The position numbers and the translations under genes were made by a program. Under the pieces are notes generated by a model. The model did no database searches. It worked only from the letters and a program-made list of their open reading frames with translations, and was not told where the DNA came from. Shown here in pieces: positions 49,902-61,173 of a stretch of 64,000 nt of DNA (position 1 is the first letter of the stretch; the number at the start of each line of letters is the position of its first letter). Source of the DNA: Corbicula japonica (lineage: Eukaryota; Mollusca; Bivalvia; Venerida; Cyrenidae); assembly GCA_038501625.1 (NCBI GenBank), contig JAZAYU010000054.1, positions 682,001 through 746,000 on the forward strand, read 5' to 3'.

Positions 49902-51720
49902 TCAGAAAAATGAATAAAAATGGTGCATCTTATTAGGTTTCAAATTTAAAGACTGTACTCCTATTCTATGCGGAGAAATATAAAAAAATTGATCGGTGTA
50001 GTTATAACATTGGTTAAATGTATAAACCCCGTAAGATGTTGCACGAGGAACATCGCTGTCTAAAAACGGAAATTTTACTTTATTAAAATTAAAATCATTT
50101 CTTTCATCATATATTTTATTAGTGACGTATCCATTTAGAATAGAAAGATTAAGACCAAGAAAGTTTGCTTGCTCATCTGAAGTTTTTGCTTTATTTAGTC
50201 TTAGTTCATTAGGATAACTTTTGTTAACCAGAGATGAATTATGGTTATTATCTATATTCAACAAATCATCAAGGTACCTCGAGGTGTTGTAAAATGCTGT
50301 GGTAATGTCATCCTGATGTTCAGTAGAAAGAGATAACATAAAATCTCCTTTATAATTACAGATCAGCAACAAAGATTGCACAATTAGTACCCATTGGACT
50401 GCCTATTACTTGTTTATAAATAGAGGGACATAAATATTATCTATTATTATACTGCAAAGAAATTTGCTTGAATTTGATTGGATAATTTGCCGTTGATGTC
50501 TATTCGCATTTACGGATCGGCCGTAGATATGAACGCACGTGCCTTAGTTTCCATCTCTGGCCTCCCACCTTTTGTTGTCCGCCGTTTTGTTTTGAATTTC
50601 CGTAAAAATGCATAATTTGAAGCCGATTTTATAAATTATAAAGCGGTACGCATTGGGATTACTAAAATTGATACAGAAAATATATGTGTTGTGTTTTTAA
50701 CGTTGAAAACGATCAAATTATTCTCAAATTTTGTAAATAAATATCAAATCGTTAGTCCATTCAATTTCTATAGAAGTGACGTCATGCAGGTAAATTAGTG
50801 ACGTCATACATGTAATTATTGAGGTTCTCAGAGAGGGATTAAGCCGTTCGATTTTTCCAATTATTTTTGACTGAAAAGGTCTTTGCGGTATAATAACATA
50901 ATTATTTGGTTCCTTGAAAGGGTATGTGAGGATATATTGCCGGTCTGGGTGTCATATTATCCATCGCCTGCGACTCGGGTAATATGACTCACAGACCGGC
51001 AATATATCCTCACATTCCCTGTCAAGAAACCAAATAACTATATAATAAAAATGTGAGCTCCTCGATAAGGTCTTGACAGGTCCATGAAGTATAATAATCA
51101 TAAGAACCATTTGTAAAAAATGCTCTATGTTCATTACAAGTAATTAAGGTTTTATTTTCTCGCAAACGTTCTTATTTCAGTGAGACTGGTTAGCTTGTCT
51201 TTTATTAGATTACGAGGGAGAAAAGTAAATAAAGTACAGAAATCATAAGTAGACAAACCGAACGCCTGAAAATTATTTTTTTCTTTAATTTTATTTGATT
51301 TTTAAGCTTTTTTTAAAACGTCATTTGAACGTCATTTTTATAGACCAAACTCATGTTTTGCCAGTGGTTTCAAAAACCCTTCCCCATATTCTTTTATAGT
51401 TGTAAGACAAGATGTTAAGAGCACGATAATTTAGTAATTGTGCAAGAACTAGAGTTTGCATGTAACCTTGCTTTGCACGATGTTTTGTACATTTTATGCA
51501 ACCAATACTAAGTAATTTGTCTTGTTGCGGATCAACACTGATTCTACATTTTGTAATTTTAAGGATATACGAGTGTTAACTATTTTTAATAATTGTTTTT
51601 CAGTTAGAAAGAGCATTAGGCTCAGCATGTTGTCGTTTGCACCGTTTATTGCAAAAAAGAGTTTAAAGACTCTGCATTTTCCACACGACAGGTCTTAAAG
51701 TCGTTGTACAATGGAATTCT
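49902..51720 (-). pseudogene. Reverse-transcriptase-like retroelement relic
   Basis: The clearest part is 50381-49902 on the minus strand: SRYLDDLLNIDN (a YxDD-type active-site block), YPNELRLNKAKTSDEQANFL, NGYVTNKIYDERNDF and FPFLDSDVPRATSYGVY. This order I recall from a common family of animal reverse-transcriptase proteins. Further upstream on the same strand, near 51720-51640, KYRIPLYNDFKTCRVENAES and then RCKRQHAEPNALSN resemble the N-terminal part of the same family, followed by stops. The middle is decayed and holds a foldback at 50901-51038. It is inactive. The exact retroelement class is not decided. Confidence 0.6.
50901..51038. repeat. 60-bp-arm foldback
   Basis: The left arm 50901-50961 (ATTATTTGGTTCCTTGAAAG ... 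GATATATTGCCGGTCTG) and the right arm 50978-51038 are inverted with a few mismatches; the loop is about 16 nt (CATCGCCTGCGACTCG). A strong cruciform or hairpin. Confidence 0.85.
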
Positions 51721-52716
51721 ATATTTCGGACCTTTAGAAATTTAATTACGGATCCTATAATAGTCTTTGATAACATATAGATCCCCTGTAACGGAATGCA
51801 GGTTGATAGGAAAATTTTAAATTTTAAATTTAAACAATCTCATGATATTGGTGTATTCTGAACAATCTGTAAATCCGATGTAATTTGGTTGTCATTGGAA
51901 AAAAATTGTAGTTGGCTTGCTGTATTTATGATGGGTGTTTCAGTATTCTTGATATAATTAGGTATACCCCTTTAAACAGTTTTATCTTTAAATATACTTG
52001 GAAGGTCTATAAATTCTATTCCTTCGGATTCCAGGTCGATGTGGTCTGAGAACATGCCGAGTGTAACACCGAGTAACGCTTGCAACTTCATAAAGTGGAA
52101 GAGTTCTTATAACAATATCATCGGCTTCCTTATCCACTTTCTGTAAACATGATATAGAAAGAGAAGCCAAACGTGAAAGCATAGCGTGCCTACCAGAATG
52201 TTTTAAAATATTTTGAAGGTCATGATTAGAACAATGATATGTGACTATCTTTTAATCTTACTATTAGTCCTTATCCCATGCGACCTCGATTTTCGTTTTC
52301 TTATTTCAAGCAAATCAAAAATATCAAAATCATAAGTCATAAATTAGTTGCAAGTCGCGAAGGCAACCTCAACGAAACATATTATGTGGTTTCAAATAGC
52401 TATCCAGAAAACACTCTTAATGGAAAATGATTTATTTGGCAATTGTAAAACAAACAAAACAGCAAATTCTGACAAAGCAAATTATTAACGATACTGAGAA
52501 CCCGAGAGGTTACCGCCTTGAAACGGTCAGTAGCAACCAAGTTCTAAGATGAACCAACATCACACTTGCTCCACCAGTATCACATATAAACAACCACATT
52601 GTCTTGGTGAATTAGCTCCAGTCCACCCATCAACTCAACAGTGTTTCATAAAAAGCGCACAAACATATAAACATAATAAGCAGTGACCATACGAAGCTGT
52701 GAAAATGACCAGCAAA
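51721..52716. repeat. Intergenic with an R2 copy
   Basis: About 52500-52670 carries GAGGTTACCGCCTTGAAACGG and the CCAACATCACACTTGC and TTGTCTTGGTGAATTA words of family R2. The minus-strand frame at 51988-52182 has no recognised domain. Confidence 0.5.
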
Positions 52717-52878
52717 TGGGGCGCGTCACGGGAAAAGGTACCTTCGGACAGTTGACGTCAATTTTTGAAATTTGAAAGTTATACGAACTTGATTTATAGT
52801 TGATAGTTTTTTTCTAAATTGAGTAAAAACTAAAATATCACTTAAAATGACCGAAGGTACTTTTTCCCGCGACGTGCC
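52717..52878. repeat. Short MITE with GCGTCACGGGAAAAGG ends
   Basis: The left end GGCGCGTCACGGGAAAAGG plus TACCTTCGG is matched inverted by CCGAAGGTACTTTTTCCCGC plus GACGTGC. About 160 bp, no coding content. Confidence 0.75.
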
Positions 52879-54317
52879 TCAAATGAGATAGTTTCTTCAA
52901 TACCTTCCTGAGATCAGAGCACCTGGAGGTTTTTTTTCAGCAAGAGCACGTTTTCAGGAATAAAAAATTCGCATGTTTTAAACATCAAAAGAAAACAGTG
53001 AAATATGCATCCAGGAAAGAAAAATGGCAACATCCAGCCGACACAGCCTCCACGCGCAGCTAGAAGTCTAGAAACAGTTTAGCATCTCTTAAGAATCTGG
53101 ATGTGAAAGCAGACAATCCTGTAATTACAAATTTACCCGCTTTGTGATTGTTATTCTAGACATCACCTTTAAAATTTTCTTACTTGAATTCCATTAAAGA
53201 AGGTGGCATTTAACCTGCATACATTTTACAACCTTTTCGAATTTTTAAATTGCCTAAAAAGACAAATAGGTATTTCAATAATTGCAATTTTAAAAAATTG
53301 CATTATACTTGGTATTGAGACTACAAATAGACAAAAAACTTTTCGCAGACACTTTATAAACATGGTTTTTCTTAACCGGGGTTTTACGGAAAATAAATTA
53401 TAAACAACAGAAGAACGCCGTTTCATTTCATATTCATTTTTCATATTCTGCATACACTTCGTAAAAACATATGCAAATCAACAGATAGGATATTGTAGAG
53501 AGCAATAACCCGTTTATAGGCTATGCTTTCACAACAGTGACGGGTACGTAAAATTTTTAAACCATATCGACCTGCTAAGTTGAACAATGTTTATAGAAAG
53601 AAATTACAAAAACACTTCGATAATGAAACTGTTCAAAACTTAAACTTTGAACCTGCTAGACAATGTTAACACGTTCCGGATGATTATTATAAATTAATGC
53701 AACTGACTGTTGAATCTGTTTTAAGGATCACATTTTATAGACTCTTCAGAAGTAAAATGTTAATGGCTTAATTTCACATTGCCAAGTTGTACACAGTGGC
53801 CGTGCAGGTAACTTGCGAGTTCTCAAATGCTTAAGATACCAGAAATTTTTAATAAAATCCAACTTTCGAGGCGACACATATATATTGTAATATGATAAAA
53901 TTATATTTTACTTTTTCGATAAATCTCAAATATTATTGGGTACATATATATGTCGAAAAATGTGTTGATGTTATGTTTTTCTTGGGTTTTTTTTTCGTTT
54001 TTTTTATGTTTTCCACCTCTTCGTACGAAAATTATACAGCCACATGTATGCAATGCTACTTCTTTTAGTCCTTTGATTGTCTATGGTTTTCGTTCATCTT
54101 TAATAATATACAACACAGTTTAGGGGGAAGAACTCCAGACATATAAACACATGTTGTTATTGAAGTAACCAAACTTTTACTATTAACTTAAAGCTTTAAT
54201 ATGGTAGTAAAACTCATCTAAAGACATCGTTTTGACGGAATTACGAATAGATCTGTACTAATTTTATCATAAGATTTGGAAGCACGATTAGATAAGAGTA
54301 CATGTAGACCGTCTTAA
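52879..54317. other. Intergenic upstream of the lectin gene
   Basis: No gene was recognised. The last 200 bp (from about 54120) are similar to 59810-59960, upstream of the orphan exon, and probably contain the lectin promoter. Confidence 0.5.
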
Positions 54318-56983
54318 ATGACTTCTTATGGAAAATTACTAGTTGGTTTGGTTATTTTTATTGTTTTTGGTTAGTATATTGTTTTCGTTGTAGTAATTTG
54401 ATTGACCAAAACACAAATATAACAATTTGCTTAATAATTATTCAGTAGTATATGCCGATATATTTATATAACCAATTACAATCATCAACGATATGATTTC
54501 TTCACAAATTACATGTCAAGATTTCCAAAACAACAAAGGAAAACTAGCGACAAAATTGAACATTGTAATGTAAGATGTGCCATGTGCCTTAAAGTTTATT
54601 ATAAGTCCGGATAGTTTGATGTTACAAACTAGGTTGTTTGTTTTATTTCAGAATCAAGTAGAAGCGAGGCCCACTGCCCAGATGGCTGGACATACTATAT
54701 GACAAACTGCTACTTCTTTAGTCATCATGATATGACTTTTATAGAATCACAGGTGCCTGTATTTGTTCCTTTATACATTTAGAAATCGTTTAAAATGTAG
54801 TTATGTGAACTTTTAGTAGGAGAAATCAGTAAATCTGTAATTAATTGGAATGAAAGGTAAAACTTAAGTTTACATGTTTACATAATCATATATCATTTTC
54901 TAATTGTTGGTTGGTTCTTTGTTGATAATGATTGAATCAGATTGTTGCTGCTGTTTTAGCTGATACTGCTGCCGCTGCTGCAAGTATTACATCCTTTCTA
55001 TAAGGTTAACATGATAAAATTCAAACAGTTTTTAGAGTAGACTCAATATAGAATTACTGTAATTGTAACATTAATGATAGATGTATTAATATATGGATCA
55101 ACTCGTATTATTCAAAGATATTTTATGACATTTTGACAAGTTGTAGTAATCTTTTAAAAATGTACTCTCTAAACAGAAATTTTGCATTGCCAGAAACGGA
55201 TTTTAAAAAAAATCAAATAAAAAGATTGTAAGATTTCACTTGTTAAAAATACCAATAACTAAAAGTATATCAGTTTTAAGACCATAAGGAATACAAAGCT
55301 ATGAAATAAAAGTAAGAAAGCAAAATATAAAAAGTTAATTACAAACAGTTCTCATTTTGTTTGTACTTCACCAATTCACGGCACTTTTTCTGCAACAGAT
55401 TCCGCAAGGTCGAGTGCAGGTCTAGATTTACTGCGGACTTAATGTTAACATATTTCTCTCCTGTTACTCTGTTTAAAGTAAGTTTCTGATAACATGTTTA
55501 TGAATTCCATTATATTGCAGCGATTCTGCGAACACTACGGAGCTCATCTGGTTGTTATTGAAAATGCCGATGAAAACAACTTCATTGCTAGTGTCCTGGA
55601 GGAGCTAAACAGTAAGATATTTTACAGGTTACAAGGTCGTATACAAGTTATCATTATATACACGATACTTTTTCTTATGTATTGTTGTTGCTGTTATGTA
55701 TTTGTTCATATACACAATATCTAATACAGTAAATGTAATATTATATCAAAAGTGTAGAAATGAATGCCAACATCCAAAAGACACAGCTCCCCACACAGCC
55801 AAAACGTACGAGGAAAAGAGAGCATGGTTTATGTGATGGATCAATTTCATAACTGTGCGAAGTTTGTTGATGTTTTATTTCACTTTTTTGACATCGAATC
55901 GAAATCATGTTTATAATGTCAAAATAATGTTAATGATATCGAAATAATGTTTATGATATCGGAATGATGTTTATGATATCGAAATAATGTTTATGATAAA
56001 TCGAAATAATGACGACGATGACGATTAAATTATATCATTAATTTTATTAATACATTTAAGGTGATCGTCATTGGATTGGCCTGACCGACGAGATTGTAGA
56101 GGGTGTTTGGAAGTGGTATGCTACAGACACTGTTGCAAATTACACGGACTGGTACCCGGGACAGCCTGACTTGGGAGCAAGAGCAAACTGTGCTGATATT
56201 TATAGTGCCGCTCCTTATAAATACCACTGGCTTGACGATGATTGTACCTATAAATTCCGCGCAATCTGCGAAAAACGGTAAATGGTAATGATAAACCGAA
56301 ACTGGCAAATACACTTAACCAAAGATCTAATCCGTCACCCTTATCACCATTTTTGAAAAGACCACAATCATCTGCATGTAAATTAAATATGTGAACTGGT
56401 ACATTGCTCACTTTGTGAAAAGATACAGTTTCTCGAATTACAACACAACTAACAATAAAAGTCACAAAAAATTACATAGGATAAATTGTAACAATCTAAA
56501 TACCAATCTTACTCACTTTTAAATGATACTATGCGAGAGCCTGAAACAGATGACACTCCAATAAATTAATTTTATAAGACTTAGTACCTGATGTCAATAA
56601 TTGCTAATTGTTCTTTGAGAGATTTAAATTGTATTTCGTGATTGGGCACTGATGAAATCAAAACTTTACAATGGTCGCTAATCCGGTCTGTCATTGTTTT
56701 CTTTACGTACCAACACAAGAGTACTAGTATTTGTCAAGGATCCACGAAACTGTGTATTTTCACGAAAATACATGATTTTACACTTCAGTAATTTAAACGT
56801 TACTTTTCAAATTTGGCTGGATATTTAAGAAAGTGAAGATATACAAGTTAAATGGTCCTTCAATTTGCTCAGCCAAATAATTGGTTAAATATTTTTAGTT
56901 TAATTAAAAATATTTACCGAACATATATGCTAAGCATTTTTGGTTTCAGGCTGGACTCAGAAACTGAAGTTGTGGGGAAATAA
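54318..56983 (+). CDS. C-type lectin, five exons, complete
   Basis: Exons are 54318-54369, 54652-54752, 55521-55611, 56061-56277 and 56950-56983, 495 nt and 164 residues, all phases fitting. Exon 1 gives a signal peptide (MTSYGKLLVGLVIFIVF). The rest is one long-form C-type lectin domain: Cys26, Cys37, Cys54, Cys125, Cys143 and Cys151, HWIGL at 85-89, QPD at 116-118 and WLDDDC at 138-143 in the place of WND. QPD usually marks galactose-type binding in this family, though here the calcium-site context is altered, so specificity is uncertain. The product is likely a secreted recognition lectin. The tail LDSETEVVGK comes from the last exon; without that last splice the reading would stop after CEKR. 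An AATAAA at 57047 suits the 3' end. Confidence 0.88.
54753..55520. other. Lectin intron 2
   Basis: AT-rich intron with a short GCTGCTG-type run near 54946-54985. No additional exon was recognised. Confidence 0.6.
55920..56008 (+). repeat. 20-bp tandem repeat in lectin intron 3
   Basis: About five copies of GATATCGAAATAATGTTTAT with single-base changes lie just upstream of the acceptor of the main lectin-domain exon (56061). Confidence 0.85.
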
Positions 56984-58294
56984 ATGATTGCTTCACATGA
57001 AATGCTGTATTACAGAGCCTAATTATAATTAACAAGAAATGGATTGAATAAACGATTTTGTAATATGCTTTAAGTAGAGGTTTGTGTTTATTTCCGTTTG
57101 AGTGCTTGTCAATACAACATAATAAAAGTAAGTTTTAAAAATGTGTTTGAAAAGAAAACGAATTAGAATCTACCTCGCAATATTACGAATACGATTTCTC
57201 TAAAGGTGATTTTCCTTGTGCCTTGTTGTTTCTCAGCTATAGATTTCACACATACTAAACCCATGTGTGTGTGACACATAATGTCCACTCTACAACCACG
57301 GATTCCAGGCAGGGTCCATTCTACAGAGATTATCATGGTCCTTGACAGAGATATATGACTAAGTTGTCACTTAGTCTGTTCTTCGGTAGATCGTTGCTCT
57401 GTGTTATGATGTATTAACTATGGAAATGTTAACGCATTCGATCGGATCGTTCTCTAAGATTGATCCCCTTCTTCTTGTGATGGTACAAGAAACGCCAAAG
57501 GGTCTATTCATACGGAATTGCCGGAAGTAAGCGAACAATCATATCATGTTTCCAAATGAATGCGCTCATACAGGTACATGAAAAGTTTTGATGTTTAGCA
57601 TCAAGTCGGCGCGAGAAATATGTTCGACCCACTTATGCAGTCGGATGAAATATAATCTAGGATAATATCACAGGCAACTTACAGCCAAAGTGACTGTCGA
57701 TTGCACTTTAAAGCACGGTCTACAAAATCAAGATAACATGTGCAATAATGCTGTTTCCCAGTATGGATGGTTTTTCGGTCGGGGCAGAATCGTGGTAAAT
57801 CAAAAGAGCGTATTGCAGAAAATTTGTTTTTTTCTTGCTGTAATGGTAAACGTTAAAATAGCGAACTGTTTTAAACATACTTTATTCGACATAGCAATAA
57901 ATCGTTATCAAACAATCATTAAAGTAATCTGATTCTGTTTTGTTGCTTAGAAGTTAATTAGTGATACAATCTCATCGTGTAACGAATGATTTTGTGTTAC
58001 GACAACAGTGTGTATATTAAGCTTTTTATAAATGGTTTTGAAAACTGATAAAGTAAAACTTAAAGAATATATTTTGGTGCAAGGTACAAACGTATTTTAA
58101 GTTTTTAACAAATGAAATAACTGCTCTTCCAAGGTGTATTGATTCCCATTAAAGTTTTAAACATGGTCAGTTTTTTGCATAGCTGTTATTTCTCTATATT
58201 TCTTACGGCAAGAAAAAAACATCGATTCAAATCTTCGAAGCATTGTAGGTGTTTAATTTGTTCTTCATTTCCGACGTAATGTAGCGCATTCTAA
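56984..58294. other. Intergenic, no gene recognised
   Basis: The polyadenylation word at 57047 belongs to the lectin gene. The plus-strand frame at 57690-57932 has no recognised domain. Nothing else is supported. Confidence 0.5.
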
Positions 58295-59576
58295 GATGTT
58301 CGTGAAGTTGGCCGCCAAGCACCCTAGCAGCCTGGCAGCGTGAAGTTGGCCGCCCAGCAGCCTAGCAGCCAGGCAACGTGAGGTTGCCCGCCCAGCAGCC
58401 TAGCAGCCTGGCAGCGTGAATTTGGCCGACCAATAGCCTAGCAGATACTTTGGCTGCTGTGATTCTTTGGCTGATGAGCTGTTGTGGCGGCTGGGAAAAG
58501 TTGGCTGCTGGGCTGCTGTGGCGGCTGGGATACTTTGGCTGCTGGGAAAAGTTGGCTGCTGGAATACTTAGGCTGCTGAGCTGCTGTGGCGGCTGGGAAA
58601 AGTTGGCTGCTGAGCTGCTGTGGCGGCTGGGATATTTTGTAAGTATTCCAAAGTATTCCAGCAGCCAACTTTTCCCAGCAGCCAAAGTATCCCAGCCGCC
58701 AGAGCAGCCCAGCAGCCAACTTTTCCCAGCCGCCACAGCAGCTCAGCAGCCAAAGTATTCCAGCAGCCAACTTTTCCCAGCAGCCAAAGTATCCCAGCCG
58801 CCACAGCAGCCCAGCAGCCAACTTTTCCCAGCCGCCACAGCAGCTCAGCAGCCAAAGTATTCCAGCAGCCAACTTTTCCCAGCAGCCAAAGTATCCCAGC
58901 CGCCACAGCAGCCCAGCAGCCAACTTTTCCTAGCCGCCACAGCAGCTCAGCAGCCAAAGTATTCCAGCAGCCAACATTTCCCAGCAGCCAAAGTATCCCA
59001 GCCGCCACAGCAGCTCAGCAGCCAACTTTTCCCAGCCGCCACAGCAGCTCAGCAGCCAAAGTATTCCAGCAACCAACTTTTCCCAGCAGCCAAAGTATCC
59101 CAGACGCCACAGCAGCCAACTTTTCCCAGCCGCCACAGCAGCTCAGCAGCCAAAGTATTCCAGCAGCCATATTTTCCCAGAAGCCAAAGTATCCCAGCCG
59201 CCACAACAGCCCAGCAGCCAAATTTTCCCAGCTGCCGCAGCAGCTCAGCAGCCAAAGTACTCCAGCAGCCAACTTTTCCAAGCAGCCAAAGTATCCCAGC
59301 CGCCACAGCAGCCCAGCAGCCAACTTTTCCTAGCCGCCACAGCAGCTCAGCAGCCAAAGTATTCCAGCAGCCAACATTTCACAGCAGCCAAAGTATCTGC
59401 TAGGCTGTTGGGCGGCCAACTTCACGCTGCCAGGCTGCTAGGCTGCTGGGCGGCCAACTTCACGCTGCCTGGCTGCTAAGCTGCTGGACGGCCAACTTCA
59501 CGCTGCCAGGCTGCTAGGCTGCTTGGCGGCCAACTTCACGCTGCTAGGCTGCTAGGCGGCCAACTTCACGAACATC
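58295..59576. mobile_element. 1.28-kb foldback element
   Basis: The ends are inverted GATGTTCGTGAAGTTGGCCG repeats (58295 and 59576). Inside each end are repeated GTGAAGTTGGCCGCC and CAGCAGCCTAGCAGCC words. Inside those lie inverted blocks of CAGCCGCCACAGCAGC and CAGCAGCCAACTTTTCCC units, with the symmetry point near 58640. The right arm is longer than the left. The flanks ATTCTAA (58288-58294) and ATTCAAA (59577-59583) may be a 7-bp target duplication with one mismatch. All long frames here, up to 317 codons on both strands, are repeat translations. Confidence 0.85.
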
Positions 59577-59809
59577 ATTCAAAGGAGGAAGTTAAACACT
59601 ATTTATGGCTGTCATAACATCTGTGGCCTTACGTCTACTTTTGTCTGTGATTCGGGGAAAAACTGAAATTGAATGATAAAAATTATATTAGTGTTTGCTC
59701 GTTTTTAAATCGCTCTTCCTCACTTCGGCTATTTCAGAATTTTATAATAAAGCTTGATATAATGATGGTGAAAATGTAATATATCCATGATTTCATTAAC
59801 GTCAGGAGA

Positions 59810-60120
59810 CAGACAGACATACATGTTGTTATTCCAGTTACATGTACCTAAGCTTTAATATGATGTTAAAACTAATTTAAAGACGCCCTTTAAGTAGATC
59901 TGTACGACTTTTATCAAAAAATTTGGTAGCACGGTTAGGTATGAGTTAAGTCCGTTGAAAATGAGGTTCTTTGGAAACTTACTAGTTGTTTTAGTTAATT
60001 TTATTGTTTTCGGTTAGTATTGTTTTCTTAAGAACTGTGATCAAAACACAAAGTTTACAATTTCCTTGCTTATAATGATAATGATTAGAATGCAGGTGTG
60101 TATGCTGATAAGTATGTGGA
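59810..60120 (+). repeat. Duplicated lectin promoter / exon 1 / intron start
   Basis: This segment matches about 54120-54480 in order: CATGTTGTTATT, AAGCTTTAATATG, AGATCTGTAC, ACTTTTATCA, then exon 1, then GTTAGTAT and ATCAAAACACAA. It is a partial duplication of the 5' end of the lectin gene. The 1.28-kb foldback ends about 230 bp upstream. Confidence 0.75.
59961..60012 (+). pseudogene. Orphan lectin exon 1
   Basis: The ATG at 59961 opens MRFFGNLLVVLVNFIVF and ends in phase 1 before donor GTTAGT, exactly the length and splice frame of the 54318 exon. No downstream plus-strand lectin exon was found before the window end. It is either a leftover of a partial duplication or a leader exon spliced to something not recognised. 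Confidence 0.7.
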
Positions 60121-60722
60121 ACCAATTATCAAAAGGGTTCAGTGAGATTTCTCGAATAAACTGAATTTAGGCAACAATATTTAGGTTTATGAGTATTCTG
60201 GCCAGAAAGTTAGAAATTATCATCAAAAATTATCAATAGATTGTCCAAAACGGACCCTCTGTATGGATATCTTGCACGTTTTAACGACCCTTCGTAAGTC
60301 ATTAATGTTTCGTTCTTTTCTATTTCTTTTACAAAAAATATCCAATTATTTTTAATTTTGAATATTTAGGAGGGAGGTAAGGAAGGAGAAGGATGCTTCA
60401 GTTACATTCTGTTTTGCAGTTGTTGTTATTGTTGTTCTCGAATATCCACAAATATGCTTTTTGTTCATTTTCTAAGTTACAGTCGACCTTTGACAATCAT
60501 GGCACATGACAATTTATGGTTTAGTCGTCTTATCTTCTTTGAAAGTAGTTATATTCTAAATAATCGTAGATGCCGGAGTACATTTATTATTTACAATAAA
60601 ACTATAACAACTGTCGCCTAATAAGCTTTGAATACAAAATAAGAGCTAAAGATGTTAAACTGCAAATCACAAATTATGTCTGAATGTTAGTAAGTTTGGC
60701 ACAGTTGTACATGTAGACCTCG
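60121..60722. other. No gene recognised
   Basis: Sequence between the orphan exon 1 and the end of the minus-strand lectin. No plus-strand lectin exon was seen. Confidence 0.5.
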
Positions 60723-61173
60723 TCAATCTGTTTCGCAGAGTGGCCGGAACCTTCCCCCGCAAGGATCATCAATCCACTGGTAGTTATGGTTTCCGGAAAT
60801 GACAGCGCAGTTTGCCGACGTACCTTCGTTTGGCTCACCTAATGCAATAAAATTAACATGTTATTACGTCATTAATTAAAACTTAAATTTTTCTGGCCAT
60901 CTGTCAAACTGATGTCGAACTGCCGCCCACAATGATTGTCATTCTGCATAGTTTAAAATTACCATGATAACGACATTTAAGTGAACTACACAACACAAGT
61001 ACTATATATGTTAAGTAAAATTTAAAGAAAGAAGGCAATATAATAATTGTTTGGCCTACCCGTGAACCAGTCAAACAAATTGACCTTATCAGCGGCGTTT
61101 GATGAATTCCCAGGAACATATTGCCATATCCCTTCAGACTGCTCATCTGTCATTCCAAGCCAATGGTGCTTAA
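60723..61173 (-). CDS. Second C-type lectin, 3' two exons (partial)
   Basis: Exon 61173-61060 encodes HHWLGMTDEQSEGIWQYVPG ... LFDWFTG, with acceptor CTTGCAG and donor GTAGGC. Exon 60838-60723 encodes EPNEGTSANCAVISG, then QWIDDPCGGRFRPLCETD and TGA. Together they are the C-terminal half of a C-type lectin domain with WLGM, EPN (mannose-type in the classical rule) and WIDD in the WND position. Entry phase (1) equals that of the plus-strand lectin's main exon. The plus-strand gene has this region in one exon; here an intron splits it just before EPN. The 5' exons should lie at higher coordinates and were not securely found. Confidence 0.85.

Noticed and set aside
58362..59403. Overlapping frames of 68-317 codons on both strands (Ala/Gln/Ser- or Trp/Leu/Gly-rich)
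   Set aside because: They are stop-free translations of the GC-rich foldback repeat on both strands at once, with no independent coding evidence.
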